Shown here: positions 31,899 to 40,354 of the stretch, piece by piece | How positions within the stretch are numbered: the stretch's first letter is position 1 | Layout: every line of letters starts with the position of its first letter | DNA from: an uncultured Elusimicrobiales bacterium | GTDB taxonomy: Bacteria > Elusimicrobiota > Elusimicrobia > Elusimicrobiales > Elusimicrobiaceae | Direction of reading: 5' to 3' | Assembly: GCA_944326765.1 (NCBI GenBank) | Contig: CALVFE010000003.1 | Location: forward strand, 1 to 63,797 | DNA: 63,797 bases | Made by a program: the position numbers and the translations under genes | The notes under the pieces: model-generated | Told to the model about the DNA's origin: nothing | Databases searched by the model: none | What the model saw: only the letters and a program-made list of their open reading frames with translations

Positions 31899-33320
31899 AT
31901 GGCAAACCTCAAACGACTGGGCAAAGAAACGTTAATCTACGGCACTTCTACGGTGCTGGCGCGGTTGCTTAATTTTTGTCTGGTTCCTTTTTACACCTAT
32001 TATCTGCTTCCCGGCGAATATGGCGTCATCGCCACGACATTTGCCGTAGTAGCACTGCTGAATGTGATTTTTCTGTTTGGAATGGATCAGAGCTACTTGC
32101 GCTTTGCCAGCGAACAGAAAAACAAATCGGCAGTATTTCAACACTGTTTTTACGGCGTATTGCTAAACGGCCTGGTATTATCCGCTTTGTTATGGCTGTT
32201 TGCAAAACCGTTCGCCGCACTCATTGGCATTGGCGCGCGGCACGCGAACATTATCCATTTGGCCGTATGGGTATTGTTTTTAGACGTACTTAATATGATT
32301 CCGTTTACCAAATTGCGGCTGGAACGGCGGCCTTGGTATTTTGCCGGCGTACGAACGGTTTCCATTATCGTAAACGTACTGGGAAACATCGTTTTTATCG
32401 CTTATTTGCACAAAGGAATTGCTTCGATTTTATGGGCGAACATTTTCGGTTCGCTGGCGTCGTTGCTCTTATTATCGCCGGTTGTTTGGGGGGAACTGCG
32501 CAGCGGGCTGTGCCAGCTCGACCGCCCGCTTTATAACGAGATGCTGCGTTTTGCCTGGCCGTTTGTACCGGCGGGATTGGCCAGCCTGCTTATTAGCGTA
32601 ATAGATAAACCGATTTTGGTGCATTTGGCCGGGTTGGAACAGGTAGGCGTATATCAGGCCAATTTTAAAATTGGCGTATTTATGATGTTGTTGGTGTCCA
32701 TGTTTGACCAAGCCTGGCGTCCGTTTTTTTTGGCACACGCCAAAGAATCCGACGCCAAAGAAACTTTCGCCAAAGTATTTTCGGCCTTTTTTGCTTTAGG
32801 AAGTTGGTTTTTATTAGGACTATCTTTATTGATGCCCGTAATCATACGAAGCAATTTGTTTGGAAATTTTCATTTAATCAGCCCGGCTTATTGGGGCGGA
32901 CTTTCTGTTATTCCGTTGGTTCTGACGGGTTATTTTTGTTACGGGCTGTATATTAATTTTATGGTGGGGCCGGTATTAACCAAAAAAACGCGCGTGCTGA
33001 TGTGGATTACGCTGCTGGGAGCAGCGGTAAGCATTACGACGAACTTATCGTTAGTGCCGCATATTGGCATTGTGGGAGCGGGCTGGGCGGTGGCATTAAG
33101 CTATGCGGCGATGGCGGCGGCCTTATTCTGTTTTACGCACAAAGTATATCCCATTCGCTATGAGTACAAAAAATTAGCCGTCATGCTGGGGGTGTGCATA
33201 GCCACGGCGGCGATTTCTTATTGGTCGAGCGGGCATGGCCTTCTTTCGTTGGGTGTTAAGGTAGTTTTGCTGGGGCTCTATCCTTTATGGATGTGGCTGA
33301 TTTGGAAAAATGTCAGATAG
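31899..33320 (+). CDS. Polysaccharide flippase (MOP superfamily, Wzx/RfbX-like)
   Basis: A 473-residue inner-membrane protein with about 12-14 helices and no signal peptide. The N-terminus LGKETLIYGTSTVLARLLNF and FYTYYLLPGEYGVIATTFAV are typical of lipid-linked oligosaccharide flippases, which move undecaprenyl-linked units to the periplasmic side. The WecA-like transferase at 36020 could make the lipid-linked primer. No ribosome-binding site is visible; a GC-rich hairpin occupies that region. Its stop overlaps the end of the convergent glycosyltransferase gene by eight bases. Confidence 0.85.
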   Translation: MANLKRLGKETLIYGTSTVLARLLNFCLVPFYTYYLLPGEYGVIATTFAVVALLNVIFLFGMDQSYLRFASEQKNKSAVFQHCFYGVLLNGLVLSALLWLFAKPFAALIGIGARHANIIHLAVWVLFLDVLNMIPFTKLRLERRPWYFAGVRTVSIIVNVLGNIVFIAYLHKGIASILWANIFGSLASLLLLSPVVWGELRSGLCQLDRPLYNEMLRFAWPFVPAGLASLLISVIDKPILVHLAGLEQVGVYQANFKIGVFMMLLVSMFDQAWRPFFLAHAKESDAKETFAKVFSAFFALGSWFLLGLSLLMPVIIRSNLFGNFHLISPAYWGGLSVIPLVLTGYFCYGLYINFMVGPVLTKKTRVLMWITLLGAAVSITTNLSLVPHIGIVGAGWAVALSYAAMAAALFCFTHKVYPIRYEYKKLAVMLGVCIATAAISYWSSGHGLLSLGVKVVLLGLYPLWMWLIWKNVR

Positions 33321-34809
33321 GATTATTTTGGAAAGTCGGTTCAGCAGAAAGCAAGGTCAACTCACAGTGATATCCGATATCCAATTTACGAGCAAAAGAG
33401 AGCCCCCTTTCTTTTTGAAGCCGATTTATTTTTTCATAATCACAATTCGGCAGCCAAATAATTGCTTGCGGATTCTTATGAATTAACTCTTCTATTTCTT
33501 GAGAAGAAAACGGATTTAAAACCGTAACTGCAACATCTTTTCTGCCATAATATTTTTGGATATAATAACTAAACATAGCTTGCATTGCCGGTACAGGCAA
33601 TCCGTCTAACACCACTACAAATAAATCCTTTCCCCCGTGTTGCTGCAAAAAATAAAGCGAATATTGTTTAGCATTATCGGGCATATTGATATAACGATAC
33701 ATCGCAAAACCTTCAAACGTATAAACATTCCAAGCGCATATACCCAATAAAATCAGGGTAGGAATAATGGATTTTCGCAGCCATCTGGCAAGGGATAACG
33801 CCACAAACAAATAAACATAGGGAAACAAAACAAAAAAGAAACGCGGTACGAGCAGGTAAATTTTCACAGACATCAGCAATATCGTCAGAACTACAATGCT
33901 GATTACCCCAAACAAAAATATTCTCTCTTTCAAAAGGGGGACAACCTCTTTTCGAAATAGTTTTTTAGCATCATACAGCAAGGTTCCCAAACAAAGCAAA
34001 CCAACCACCATATAAATGAAATAATTACCAAAAACGAACTGGGGTAGCTCATAAATGCCTGCTGTCCACCAATATCCTGATGCCCACCAATTTCCGGCAA
34101 AACGTTTCTGCTGCCAATTAGAGAGAAAATTCGGTATCATCCATAGACAAATTAATCCAAAAGATATGGAGAAACAAATCAAAAACGTACGCCAAGGTCT
34201 CTTATTTCCCACCAGCCCTGCCCCCAGCATAATTGCATTAGCACAAAAGACAGCCACACCGAAATAATGAGTATATCCCAACAACGTGCCCAAGATACTC
34301 CAGCAAAGCCATTTTTGAAAAGGAATCTCGTCATGATGGAAAATGGAACGCCAAATATCCAACGAAACAAACATATGTAATAAAGCCAACAAAACCAATA
34401 AACTATAAGAACGCGCCAGAGGTGCGAAAGACATCAGTTGAAAAGAGCAGACAAATAGTCCCACAAACAACCAGCGTGTGCTGCGCCCCAAATAACGCGG
34501 AAACAATCGCCAAGCCACCCATATCGAAAGCAAAGAGCACACCAAACTGGGAATGCGCACCCACCACTCCCAATGGGTATAATAAACGGTGTTGTAAAAA
34601 TACAACAAGATATTGTAGAGAGGCGGATGTACATCAATCAACAGCCAATGTTGAACAATCCATCCCAACGACAAAGTTGGATCTACCGTGATCACGGTAA
34701 ATAATTCATCATATTCAAAGGCAATAAATAAAAAAGCAAAACGCAGCAACACCCCAAAAAGAATCATGCTCAGTATTGCTGCGTTCAATAATTTTCGTAT
34801 AAGAAGCAT
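33313..34809 (-). CDS. Membrane glycosyltransferase, GT39/ArnT-like
   Basis: A 498-residue protein with about 11 membrane helices. The N-terminal periplasmic loop carries YDELFTVITVDP and DVHPPLYNILLYFY, the acidic and HPPL-type motifs shared by GT39/ArnT/PMT enzymes that use polyprenyl-phosphate sugars as donors. The acceptor cannot be read. Its ATG shares a base with the TAA of the pilin gene just upstream (TAATG), so the pilin and the enzyme are co-translated, and pilin glycosylation is a reasonable guess. The base composition is more AT-rich than in the neighbours, which may hint at a different origin. Confidence 0.75.
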   Translation of the reverse strand: MLLIRKLLNAAILSMILFGVLLRFAFLFIAFEYDELFTVITVDPTLSLGWIVQHWLLIDVHPPLYNILLYFYNTVYYTHWEWWVRIPSLVCSLLSIWVAWRLFPRYLGRSTRWLFVGLFVCSFQLMSFAPLARSYSLLVLLALLHMFVSLDIWRSIFHHDEIPFQKWLCWSILGTLLGYTHYFGVAVFCANAIMLGAGLVGNKRPWRTFLICFSISFGLICLWMIPNFLSNWQQKRFAGNWWASGYWWTAGIYELPQFVFGNYFIYMVVGLLCLGTLLYDAKKLFRKEVVPLLKERIFLFGVISIVVLTILLMSVKIYLLVPRFFFVLFPYVYLFVALSLARWLRKSIIPTLILLGICAWNVYTFEGFAMYRYINMPDNAKQYSLYFLQQHGGKDLFVVVLDGLPVPAMQAMFSYYIQKYYGRKDVAVTVLNPFSSQEIEELIHKNPQAIIWLPNCDYEKINRLQKERGLSFARKLDIGYHCELTLLSAEPTFQNNPI

Positions 34810-35264
34810 TAGAATTTCGTCATTCCGGCAAAAGTTCCTTTTGGCGTCACTACATATTTACACGGATGCCCCGAACAATAGCGTGCTACCAATTGTCCGT
34901 TATTGTCATATGCATATACAATTTCGTAATAGTCATTATCCCAAGCGGAAAATCCCTTTCCTAGCCTACGGACACGAAAGCCTGTTGTTCCATAACGGCC
35001 GCCCATCACTGCATCAAATGTTTTAGACGCATTTGGATCTATGGTAACATCTAAATCCTCAAAAGAAGTCGGAAAACTTTGATTCACTAAGAAATAAAGG
35101 GATAATCCTTTATGCAATGCCTCAGCTATAGAGATTGCTTCCGCTGCACGAGCTTTTTCTACGGCACGTGCATACTGCGGCAACGCCACTGCTGCCAAAA
35201 TGCCAATAATCATCACAACTACCAACAATTCTATTAAGGTAAATCCTCGTTTTTGTTTATTCAT
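34809..35264 (-). CDS. Type IV pilin-like protein
   Basis: A 151-residue prepilin. The short basic leader MNKQKRG is cut before Phe by prepilin peptidase, leaving FTLIELLVVVMIIGILAAVA, the N-terminal helix that anchors and assembles the fibre (Glu5 present). The globular part follows, with one Cys pair (about CSGHPC) near the C-terminus. ALPQYARAVEKARAAEA matches the other pilins in this window. It is translationally coupled to the GT39-like gene. No pilus assembly genes (pilB, pilC, pilD) are nearby. A duplicated AT-rich promoter element precedes it. Confidence 0.92.
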   Translation of the reverse strand: MNKQKRGFTLIELLVVVMIIGILAAVALPQYARAVEKARAAEAISIAEALHKGLSLYFLVNQSFPTSFEDLDVTIDPNASKTFDAVMGGRYGTTGFRVRRLGKGFSAWDNDYYEIVYAYDNNGQLVARYCSGHPCKYVVTPKGTFAGMTKF

Positions 35265-35269
35265 AAAAT

Positions 35270-35310
35270 TCTCTTTTTATAATATATCTCTTTATAATAT
35301 ATCTCTTCCA
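35270..35310 (-). repeat. Tandem 15-bp repeat in the pilin promoter region
   Basis: TCTCTTTATAATATA occurs twice in tandem (the first copy with two extra T), then TCTCTT again. On the minus strand each unit holds a TATATTATAA segment that could serve as a -10 box, just before the pilin ATG. Confidence 0.6.
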
Positions 35311-35311
35311 T

Positions 35312-35333
35312 AAAAAACTGTCAAGCTGACAGC
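35312..35333 (-). terminator. Terminator of the lipoprotein gene
   Basis: CTGTCA (35318-35323), loop AGC, TGACAG (35327-35332). Six U follow on the minus strand, 25 bases after the stop at 35357. Confidence 0.7.
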
Positions 35334-35356
35334 ATAAAATAGTTTACGTTTCTTTT

Positions 35357-35986
35357 TCATCGCACGCTGATAAGCGTCATATCCAGCGTTACGTTACCGT
35401 CTTTATATATCAGCACATGAGGCACAATTTCTTTTCCGTCTGCGCCGAAGGGCGCATATTCCTCATACGATAAATCCCCCGTATTTAAGGTTACGATACT
35501 CTGCGCCGCGTAGGGATAAAATTCCCCCTTTCGATAGAAAAATTTCTCTTTGGCTTCGCGTCCCTTGTAGGTCAGAATTACCTCTTCTCCTTTAAAACGG
35601 CGGCTTTGAAATATTCCGCTGTCTGAAACCAACAAATTAAGAAATTGGGTAATCCGTGCCCGTACGGGGGCGGTATCCGCCTCTTTAAACAAATAACGAT
35701 AGGCCACTCCTTCAGGGCTGACGGTGGCATGCAGCACCCGATAAGCGGCGCCCGTCATCAACACGATATCAAAATCCTGTTCGCCGATTTTTTTAATCCG
35801 CAGCACGCCTTCCATATAGTCTTGATCCATTTGTCCCACTACTTTAAACGCGGCTTGGGTACGGCCTTGGGCAAAAAAATCCACGCGTTTATAATCGCGC
35901 ACATCAGCAGGAATTTGTTTTACGCGCCCGCCCGCGCAAGCCGTCAGCAAAACGGCCAGCGAAAATGTTAAAATTCTTTTAAACAT
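35357..35986 (-). CDS. Lipoprotein of unknown function
   Basis: A 209-residue lipoprotein: the signal peptide ends in the lipobox LLTAC, so Cys17 would be lipidated. The residues after it (AGGR) lack an inner-membrane-retention Asp, so the outer membrane is likely. The mature domain is beta-rich (FDIVLMTGAAYRVLHATVSP, VTLDMTLISVR), loosely reminiscent of LolB or DUF3261 proteins, but I cannot confirm either. It is a single gene, divergent from the WecA-like gene with 33 bases between starts. Confidence 0.75.
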   Translation of the reverse strand: MFKRILTFSLAVLLTACAGGRVKQIPADVRDYKRVDFFAQGRTQAAFKVVGQMDQDYMEGVLRIKKIGEQDFDIVLMTGAAYRVLHATVSPEGVAYRYLFKEADTAPVRARITQFLNLLVSDSGIFQSRRFKGEEVILTYKGREAKEKFFYRKGEFYPYAAQSIVTLNTGDLSYEEYAPFGADGKEIVPHVLIYKDGNVTLDMTLISVR

Positions 35987-36019
35987 AGCAACTCTCCTTA
36001 TTATGATATTATAGATATT

Positions 36020-37042
36020 ATGAAAACATTTGTCCTTTATCTGGAATGCATGCTGACGGCCGGACTCATTACGGCGATTTTCCTTCCGTTGCTGCGGCGG
36101 TGGGCGGGTAAATTCTTTTTAGACGCGCCCGGCGGCCTCAAAAAGCATGCGGGAAAAATCCCCGTATTGGGTGGAATGGGCATCTTCTTGGGGACGATGG
36201 CCAGCCTGATTATGATTCGCTTGCTGACTGCTTTTCCCAGCGGCACCTTGCATAATCTGCGGGGCATCGTATTGGGCGGCAGTTTAATTTTTCTGTTGGG
36301 ATTAATTGATGACGCCCGAAAACCCAAAGGCGTACCGGTAGGGATTAAATTAGGGGTGCAGGCGGCGGCGGCCGGCGCGCTGATTTATTATGGAGTCAGC
36401 ATACACGCGTTTTCTTCTCCCTGGATCTCTTGGCCGCTTACCTTTCTGTGGGTGGTTGGACTGACCAACGCTTTTAATTTACTAGATATTATGGACGGGT
36501 TATGCGTCAGCCAAGCGCTAGTCTGCACCTTGGGACTAACGGTAATAGCGCTTCCGTCAGAATATATTTATGTTAATTTTGCAGCCTTGGCGCTTTTAGG
36601 CGCTTGTCTGGCTTTTTGGCCATACAATCACGCCCGAAAAAAAATCTTTCTGGGCGACAGCGGCGCCACTTTTTTAGGTTTTATGATAGCCGCCCTGTCT
36701 ATTGGAACAGGCTACAGCGAAACTTCCAACTGGGGTTTTTTGGCGCCGCTGTTTATTTTAGCCGTTCCCTTATTTGATACGGCATTCGTCAGTTTGGCGC
36801 GGCTCCTAAAAGGAAAAAATCCGCTTAAAGGCAGCAACGACCATATCGCCCTGCGTCTAAAAAAATTAAACTGGAAACCTCCGTTTATTTTAGCCGCTTT
36901 TGCAACCGCCGGCTTATTCTTTAATATATTAGCGTTCACGCTGACGCATTGCTGTATAGAAATAGCGTTGGCGTTATTTATCTTTTCGGCGGCGGCAATG
37001 GGGCTGGTTACACTGTGGTTGTTACATATTAAAATAGAATAA
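36020..37042 (+). CDS. WecA/MraY-like polyprenyl-phosphate sugar-1-phosphate transferase (GT4)
   Basis: A 340-residue membrane enzyme with about 10-11 helices that transfers a HexNAc-1-phosphate from UDP-sugar to undecaprenyl phosphate. Catalytic blocks: LIDDARKPKGV (Asp-Asp), NAFNLLDIMDG, FLGDSGATFLG and SNDHIALRL in the loop that binds the sugar. It probably makes the lipid primer for a surface glycan. A TATTAT box lies seven bases before the ATG. It is followed one base after its stop by an FAD-dependent gene. Confidence 0.9.
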   Translation: MKTFVLYLECMLTAGLITAIFLPLLRRWAGKFFLDAPGGLKKHAGKIPVLGGMGIFLGTMASLIMIRLLTAFPSGTLHNLRGIVLGGSLIFLLGLIDDARKPKGVPVGIKLGVQAAAAGALIYYGVSIHAFSSPWISWPLTFLWVVGLTNAFNLLDIMDGLCVSQALVCTLGLTVIALPSEYIYVNFAALALLGACLAFWPYNHARKKIFLGDSGATFLGFMIAALSIGTGYSETSNWGFLAPLFILAVPLFDTAFVSLARLLKGKNPLKGSNDHIALRLKKLNWKPPFILAAFATAGLFFNILAFTLTHCCIEIALALFIFSAAAMGLVTLWLLHIKIE

Positions 37043-37043
37043 T

Positions 37044-38318
37044 ATGCACGTTAAAACGCTGATTTTGGGGGCAGGGCTTACCGGGTTAAGCACCGCTTAT
37101 CATTTGCAACAATTAGGCAAAACGGACTATCTGCTGGCGGAACGCCAAGCGGTTCCGGGCGGACTGTGCGCCAGCCAAACGCGTAAAGGCTTTACTTTTG
37201 ACTGCAGCGGGCATCTGTTGCATCTACATACCGACTACGGTAAAAAGCTGGTCAAAAAACTCTTAAAAAACAATCTGTCCCGAATCCGGCGCCGCGCGTG
37301 GATTTACACCGCAAACGCTCGGGTGCCCTTTCCTTTCCAAGCCAATTTGTTTGCCCTGCCGCCCGAACGACGTCAAGCCTGCGCAGAAGGGCTGTTAAAA
37401 GCCGCCGCCAAACCCGCCCGGGAGCCTAACAATTTTGAACAATGGTGTCTTCAATCGTTTGGAAAGCCCATTTATGATATTTTTATGCGCCCATACAACA
37501 CCAAACTGTGGGGCTGTTCCCCCCGACGGCTTACCTGCGACTGGTGCGGCGACTTTGTTCCGCTCCCGTCCCGGGAGGAAATTCTCCTAAGCGCCCAAAA
37601 ACCGCTCCGAAAAGATTATGGCTACAACGCCTATTTTTACTATCCCAAACGCGGCGGCTGCGGCGCCTTGGTCGGCGCGCTGGCCAAAGGGTTAAAGGGG
37701 CTTCGTACGCGGCTGGCGGTTACTTCCATAGATTTAAAAAACAAAACGGCTCAAGCGGGCGGCAAAACGATCACTTTTGAAAATCTGGTCAATACGCTGC
37801 CGCTGCCTGTTTTTTTGCGGCTGCTAAAAGCAGAGCCGCGCTTAACCCGTTTGGCAGACCGGCTGACTCACACTTCCGTAAATGTATATAACCTCGCCCT
37901 GAAAAAAGAGATTGCCCCTTTCAGCTGGATCTATTTCCCCGACGAACAAGATCCTTTTTACCGCATAGGCCTGCAAAGCGGTTTTTCGGCCGCCAATGCC
38001 CCGGCCGGCGCCAGTTCGCTCTACATCGAATTGCCGGGCGCCTTGCCGCGCAGCAAACAAATGGAAAAACGCATTTGGAAGGCGCTTATCCAAAAAGGTA
38101 TAATAGATAGACACGACGAAGTGTTGTTTTCCTTTTGGCAATTCCTGCCATACGCCTACGCCGTTTACGATAAACGCCGCTCCCGTGCCGTGCGCCAAGC
38201 TGTGGAAACTTTGGCCAAGCGCGGGTGTTTTTGTGCGGGACGCTACGGGAAATGGGAATATTCTTTTATGGAATCGTCTTTATTGGAAGGCTTGGCGCTG
38301 GCGGAAAAACTTGTATAA
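37044..38318 (+). CDS. FAD-dependent oxidoreductase, amine oxidase/UDP-galactopyranose mutase-like
   Basis: A 424-residue flavoprotein. The FAD fold starts at residue 5 with LILGAGLTGLSTAYHL and ERQAVPGGLC. In the middle FMRPYNTKLWGCSPRRL resembles the substrate region of UDP-galactopyranose mutase-like and protoporphyrinogen oxidase-like proteins found in polysaccharide clusters. It ends in a second FAD-binding part (CAGRYGKWEYSFMESSLLEG). It lies one base after the WecA-like gene, so it probably acts on a sugar nucleotide or lipid-linked sugar. Exact reaction unknown. Confidence 0.75.
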   Translation: MHVKTLILGAGLTGLSTAYHLQQLGKTDYLLAERQAVPGGLCASQTRKGFTFDCSGHLLHLHTDYGKKLVKKLLKNNLSRIRRRAWIYTANARVPFPFQANLFALPPERRQACAEGLLKAAAKPAREPNNFEQWCLQSFGKPIYDIFMRPYNTKLWGCSPRRLTCDWCGDFVPLPSREEILLSAQKPLRKDYGYNAYFYYPKRGGCGALVGALAKGLKGLRTRLAVTSIDLKNKTAQAGGKTITFENLVNTLPLPVFLRLLKAEPRLTRLADRLTHTSVNVYNLALKKEIAPFSWIYFPDEQDPFYRIGLQSGFSAANAPAGASSLYIELPGALPRSKQMEKRIWKALIQKGIIDRHDEVLFSFWQFLPYAYAVYDKRRSRAVRQAVETLAKRGCFCAGRYGKWEYSFMESSLLEGLALAEKLV

Positions 38319-38327
38319 TGAGGTGTT

Positions 38328-39458
38328 ATGAAAGTTCTTGTTTTTGGCGGCAGTTTTGATCCGGTTCACAAAGGCCATGTATCTCTTTTCCGCCGCGCGA
38401 TGAAAGTCATCGCGCCGGACGCGGCGCATATTGTGCCGGCTTATCATTCTCCTTTTAAAGCCAAATCTCCCACGCCGTTTCGCCTGCGTATGAAAATGCT
38501 CAAACAAGCTTTTGCGGGCTTTCGCGGGAACATCGTGTTTGACGACTACGAACTAAAACAAGGCGGCAAAACCTATACTTATCAATTGGTGCAGTATTTA
38601 AAAAGCCGCTATCAAAACCCGGAAATTTATCTGTTGGTAGGTACCGATTGCCTAAACGATTTGCATAATTGGAAGAACCCGAAATATATTTTTGAAAATG
38701 CTATTGTCGTAGCCGGCAAACGCCGCGGATATAACGAAAATCCGGCGGCATTTAAACACCTGTTTTTGCCGGGTTTTTTCCCGAAGCTTTCTTCCAGCCG
38801 GGTACGCGCGCACATATTGGCGTGCGGAGACGTACCCAATACGGTTCCTGCCCAAATTGCGCCGACCATTCGGGAAAATAAACTGTACGGGCTGACCGTA
38901 CACGATTGGCTTAAAACACATTTAAAAACGAACCGCTACCTGCATTCCAAAAACGTAGCGGAAATGGCGGCTGCTTTAAGCGACATCTACGAAGTCAATG
39001 TGGAATCAGCCGTAAAAGCCGGTATTTTGCACGATTCCGGGAAAGGATTCTCCGGGCAGGAATTAATCCGGTTTTGCAAAGAACATAAAATCAAGGTACC
39101 GTTTTTTGAAGACATTTGCCGTTTGGAACCCAGCTTGCTGCACAGCTATGCTTCCGCATGGATTGCGCAACATTTCTTTGACGTGCGCGACAAAGACATT
39201 CTAAACGCCATTGCCGAACATACGCTGGGAAGCTTACATATGAGTACGCTGTCTAAAATTTTATTTGTGGCGGACATTTCTTCCAAGGACCGCAAATACA
39301 AAGATGCGTTTTTAATTCGCAACCTGGCTTTGCAGGATTTAGAGGCCGCCCTTCTGTATGCGGCAAACCGCAAACTGTTATTTACCATCGATTCGCAAAA
39401 ATGGCTTTGTCCGGCGGGGATTGATTTATGGAACCATCTTATAAAGCAAGAAAAATAA
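38328..39458 (+). CDS. nadD: Fusion of nicotinate mononucleotide adenylyltransferase and YqeK-type HD hydrolase
   Basis: A 376-residue fusion. NadD (about 1-190) makes NaAD from NaMN and ATP: GGSFDPVHKGH, KSPTPFRLRMKML and SSSRVRAHI are present. The HD domain (about 195-370) matches YqeK, which hydrolyses Ap4A symmetrically: HSKNVAEMAAAL, GILHDSGKG (His, Asp), HTLGS and FVADISS. In many bacteria these are neighbouring genes; here they are one frame without interruption. It begins an operon with the LytR_C gene (31-base overlap), rsfS and argS. A GAGGTG site precedes the ATG. Confidence 0.92.
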   Translation: MKVLVFGGSFDPVHKGHVSLFRRAMKVIAPDAAHIVPAYHSPFKAKSPTPFRLRMKMLKQAFAGFRGNIVFDDYELKQGGKTYTYQLVQYLKSRYQNPEIYLLVGTDCLNDLHNWKNPKYIFENAIVVAGKRRGYNENPAAFKHLFLPGFFPKLSSSRVRAHILACGDVPNTVPAQIAPTIRENKLYGLTVHDWLKTHLKTNRYLHSKNVAEMAAALSDIYEVNVESAVKAGILHDSGKGFSGQELIRFCKEHKIKVPFFEDICRLEPSLLHSYASAWIAQHFFDVRDKDILNAIAEHTLGSLHMSTLSKILFVADISSKDRKYKDAFLIRNLALQDLEAALLYAANRKLLFTIDSQKWLCPAGIDLWNHLIKQEK

Positions 39459-40303
39459 TCGAACGCTGCCTGCTGTGGCTGTTGCTGGGACTGTTATTAT
39501 GGGCGGGCGCGGCGCAATTTTCCTCTCCGGTAGCCAAAGCGCTGACGCAATCCCCCCAAAAAGAAGTGCGCCTAACGGTACTCACGGCGCCTATTATGCA
39601 GTTTGTGTATAATCCGGTTTCCCAAAAAGCGGTTGTTACCGTCAGTAAAGAAAAATATAATCCCCAAAAACGGGAGAAATATCTTCCCGCCCAAAACGGC
39701 CGTTTTTTTATTCCCCAAACGGCCGACCGGGAAAAATTCTGGAATCATTTTAAAGATGTTTTGTCTTCATGGCGTTATAATCCGCTGTGGGTTGTTCACA
39801 CGGTCTGGAGCTATATAACCGCTTGGCACGACCGGCGCACCAATCTGACTCCGGCGGAATTTTTACTTTTATCTATGGAGCTCTCCAAACTGGATCCGGC
39901 AGATTTTGCCGTTCGGCTGCCGGCTGCTTCCAAAAAGAAAACTTCCGTCGCCGCCCCGCAGGAACCCGTCATAGAAGATATGGCGCCCTTGGCAGTAAAA
40001 GACCGCCCCATCGTGGTCGAAATTTTTAACGCTTCGGGCAAACGCGGTTTAGCGTTGGCCTTGACGCAATACTTGCGCGAACAGAACGAAAAAGAACTGC
40101 TGCGCGTAGATGTACTGCAATACGACAATTACCCCTCGCCTCAAGAGGAATCGTTTATTGTGGATTACAGCGGCCGGCTGGTGCAGGTAAAGCAATTAAG
40201 CCGCGCCATCGGCATCAACAGTGAAATTAAGTCCGAAACTTCACCCAACGCCATCTGTGATACGCGTATCGTACTGGGGAAAGACTTTGAAATGCCGCTT
40301 TAA
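39428..40303 (+). CDS. LytR_C-domain protein with N-terminal membrane anchor
   Basis: A 291-residue protein with one membrane helix (about 14-32, LLWLLLGLLLWAGAA). The C-terminal LytR_C domain (about 195-290) begins VVEIFNASGKRGLALALTQY and ends TRIVLGKDF. The region between (about 35-190) is unassigned. LytR_C domains are attached to cell-wall LCP ligases in Gram-positives; here the LCP domain is absent. Position between nadD and rsfS recurs in several Gram-negative phyla. Its start overlaps the end of the nadD-yqeK frame by 31 bases, with GGGGA as ribosome-binding site. Confidence 0.8.
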   Translation: MEPSYKARKIIERCLLWLLLGLLLWAGAAQFSSPVAKALTQSPQKEVRLTVLTAPIMQFVYNPVSQKAVVTVSKEKYNPQKREKYLPAQNGRFFIPQTADREKFWNHFKDVLSSWRYNPLWVVHTVWSYITAWHDRRTNLTPAEFLLLSMELSKLDPADFAVRLPAASKKKTSVAAPQEPVIEDMAPLAVKDRPIVVEIFNASGKRGLALALTQYLREQNEKELLRVDVLQYDNYPSPQEESFIVDYSGRLVQVKQLSRAIGINSEIKSETSPNAICDTRIVLGKDFEMPL

Positions 40304-40354
40304 AATGCTAGACTAATTTTATTGTTGTTATAACCGTTTTTGCAGAGGTGTTTT

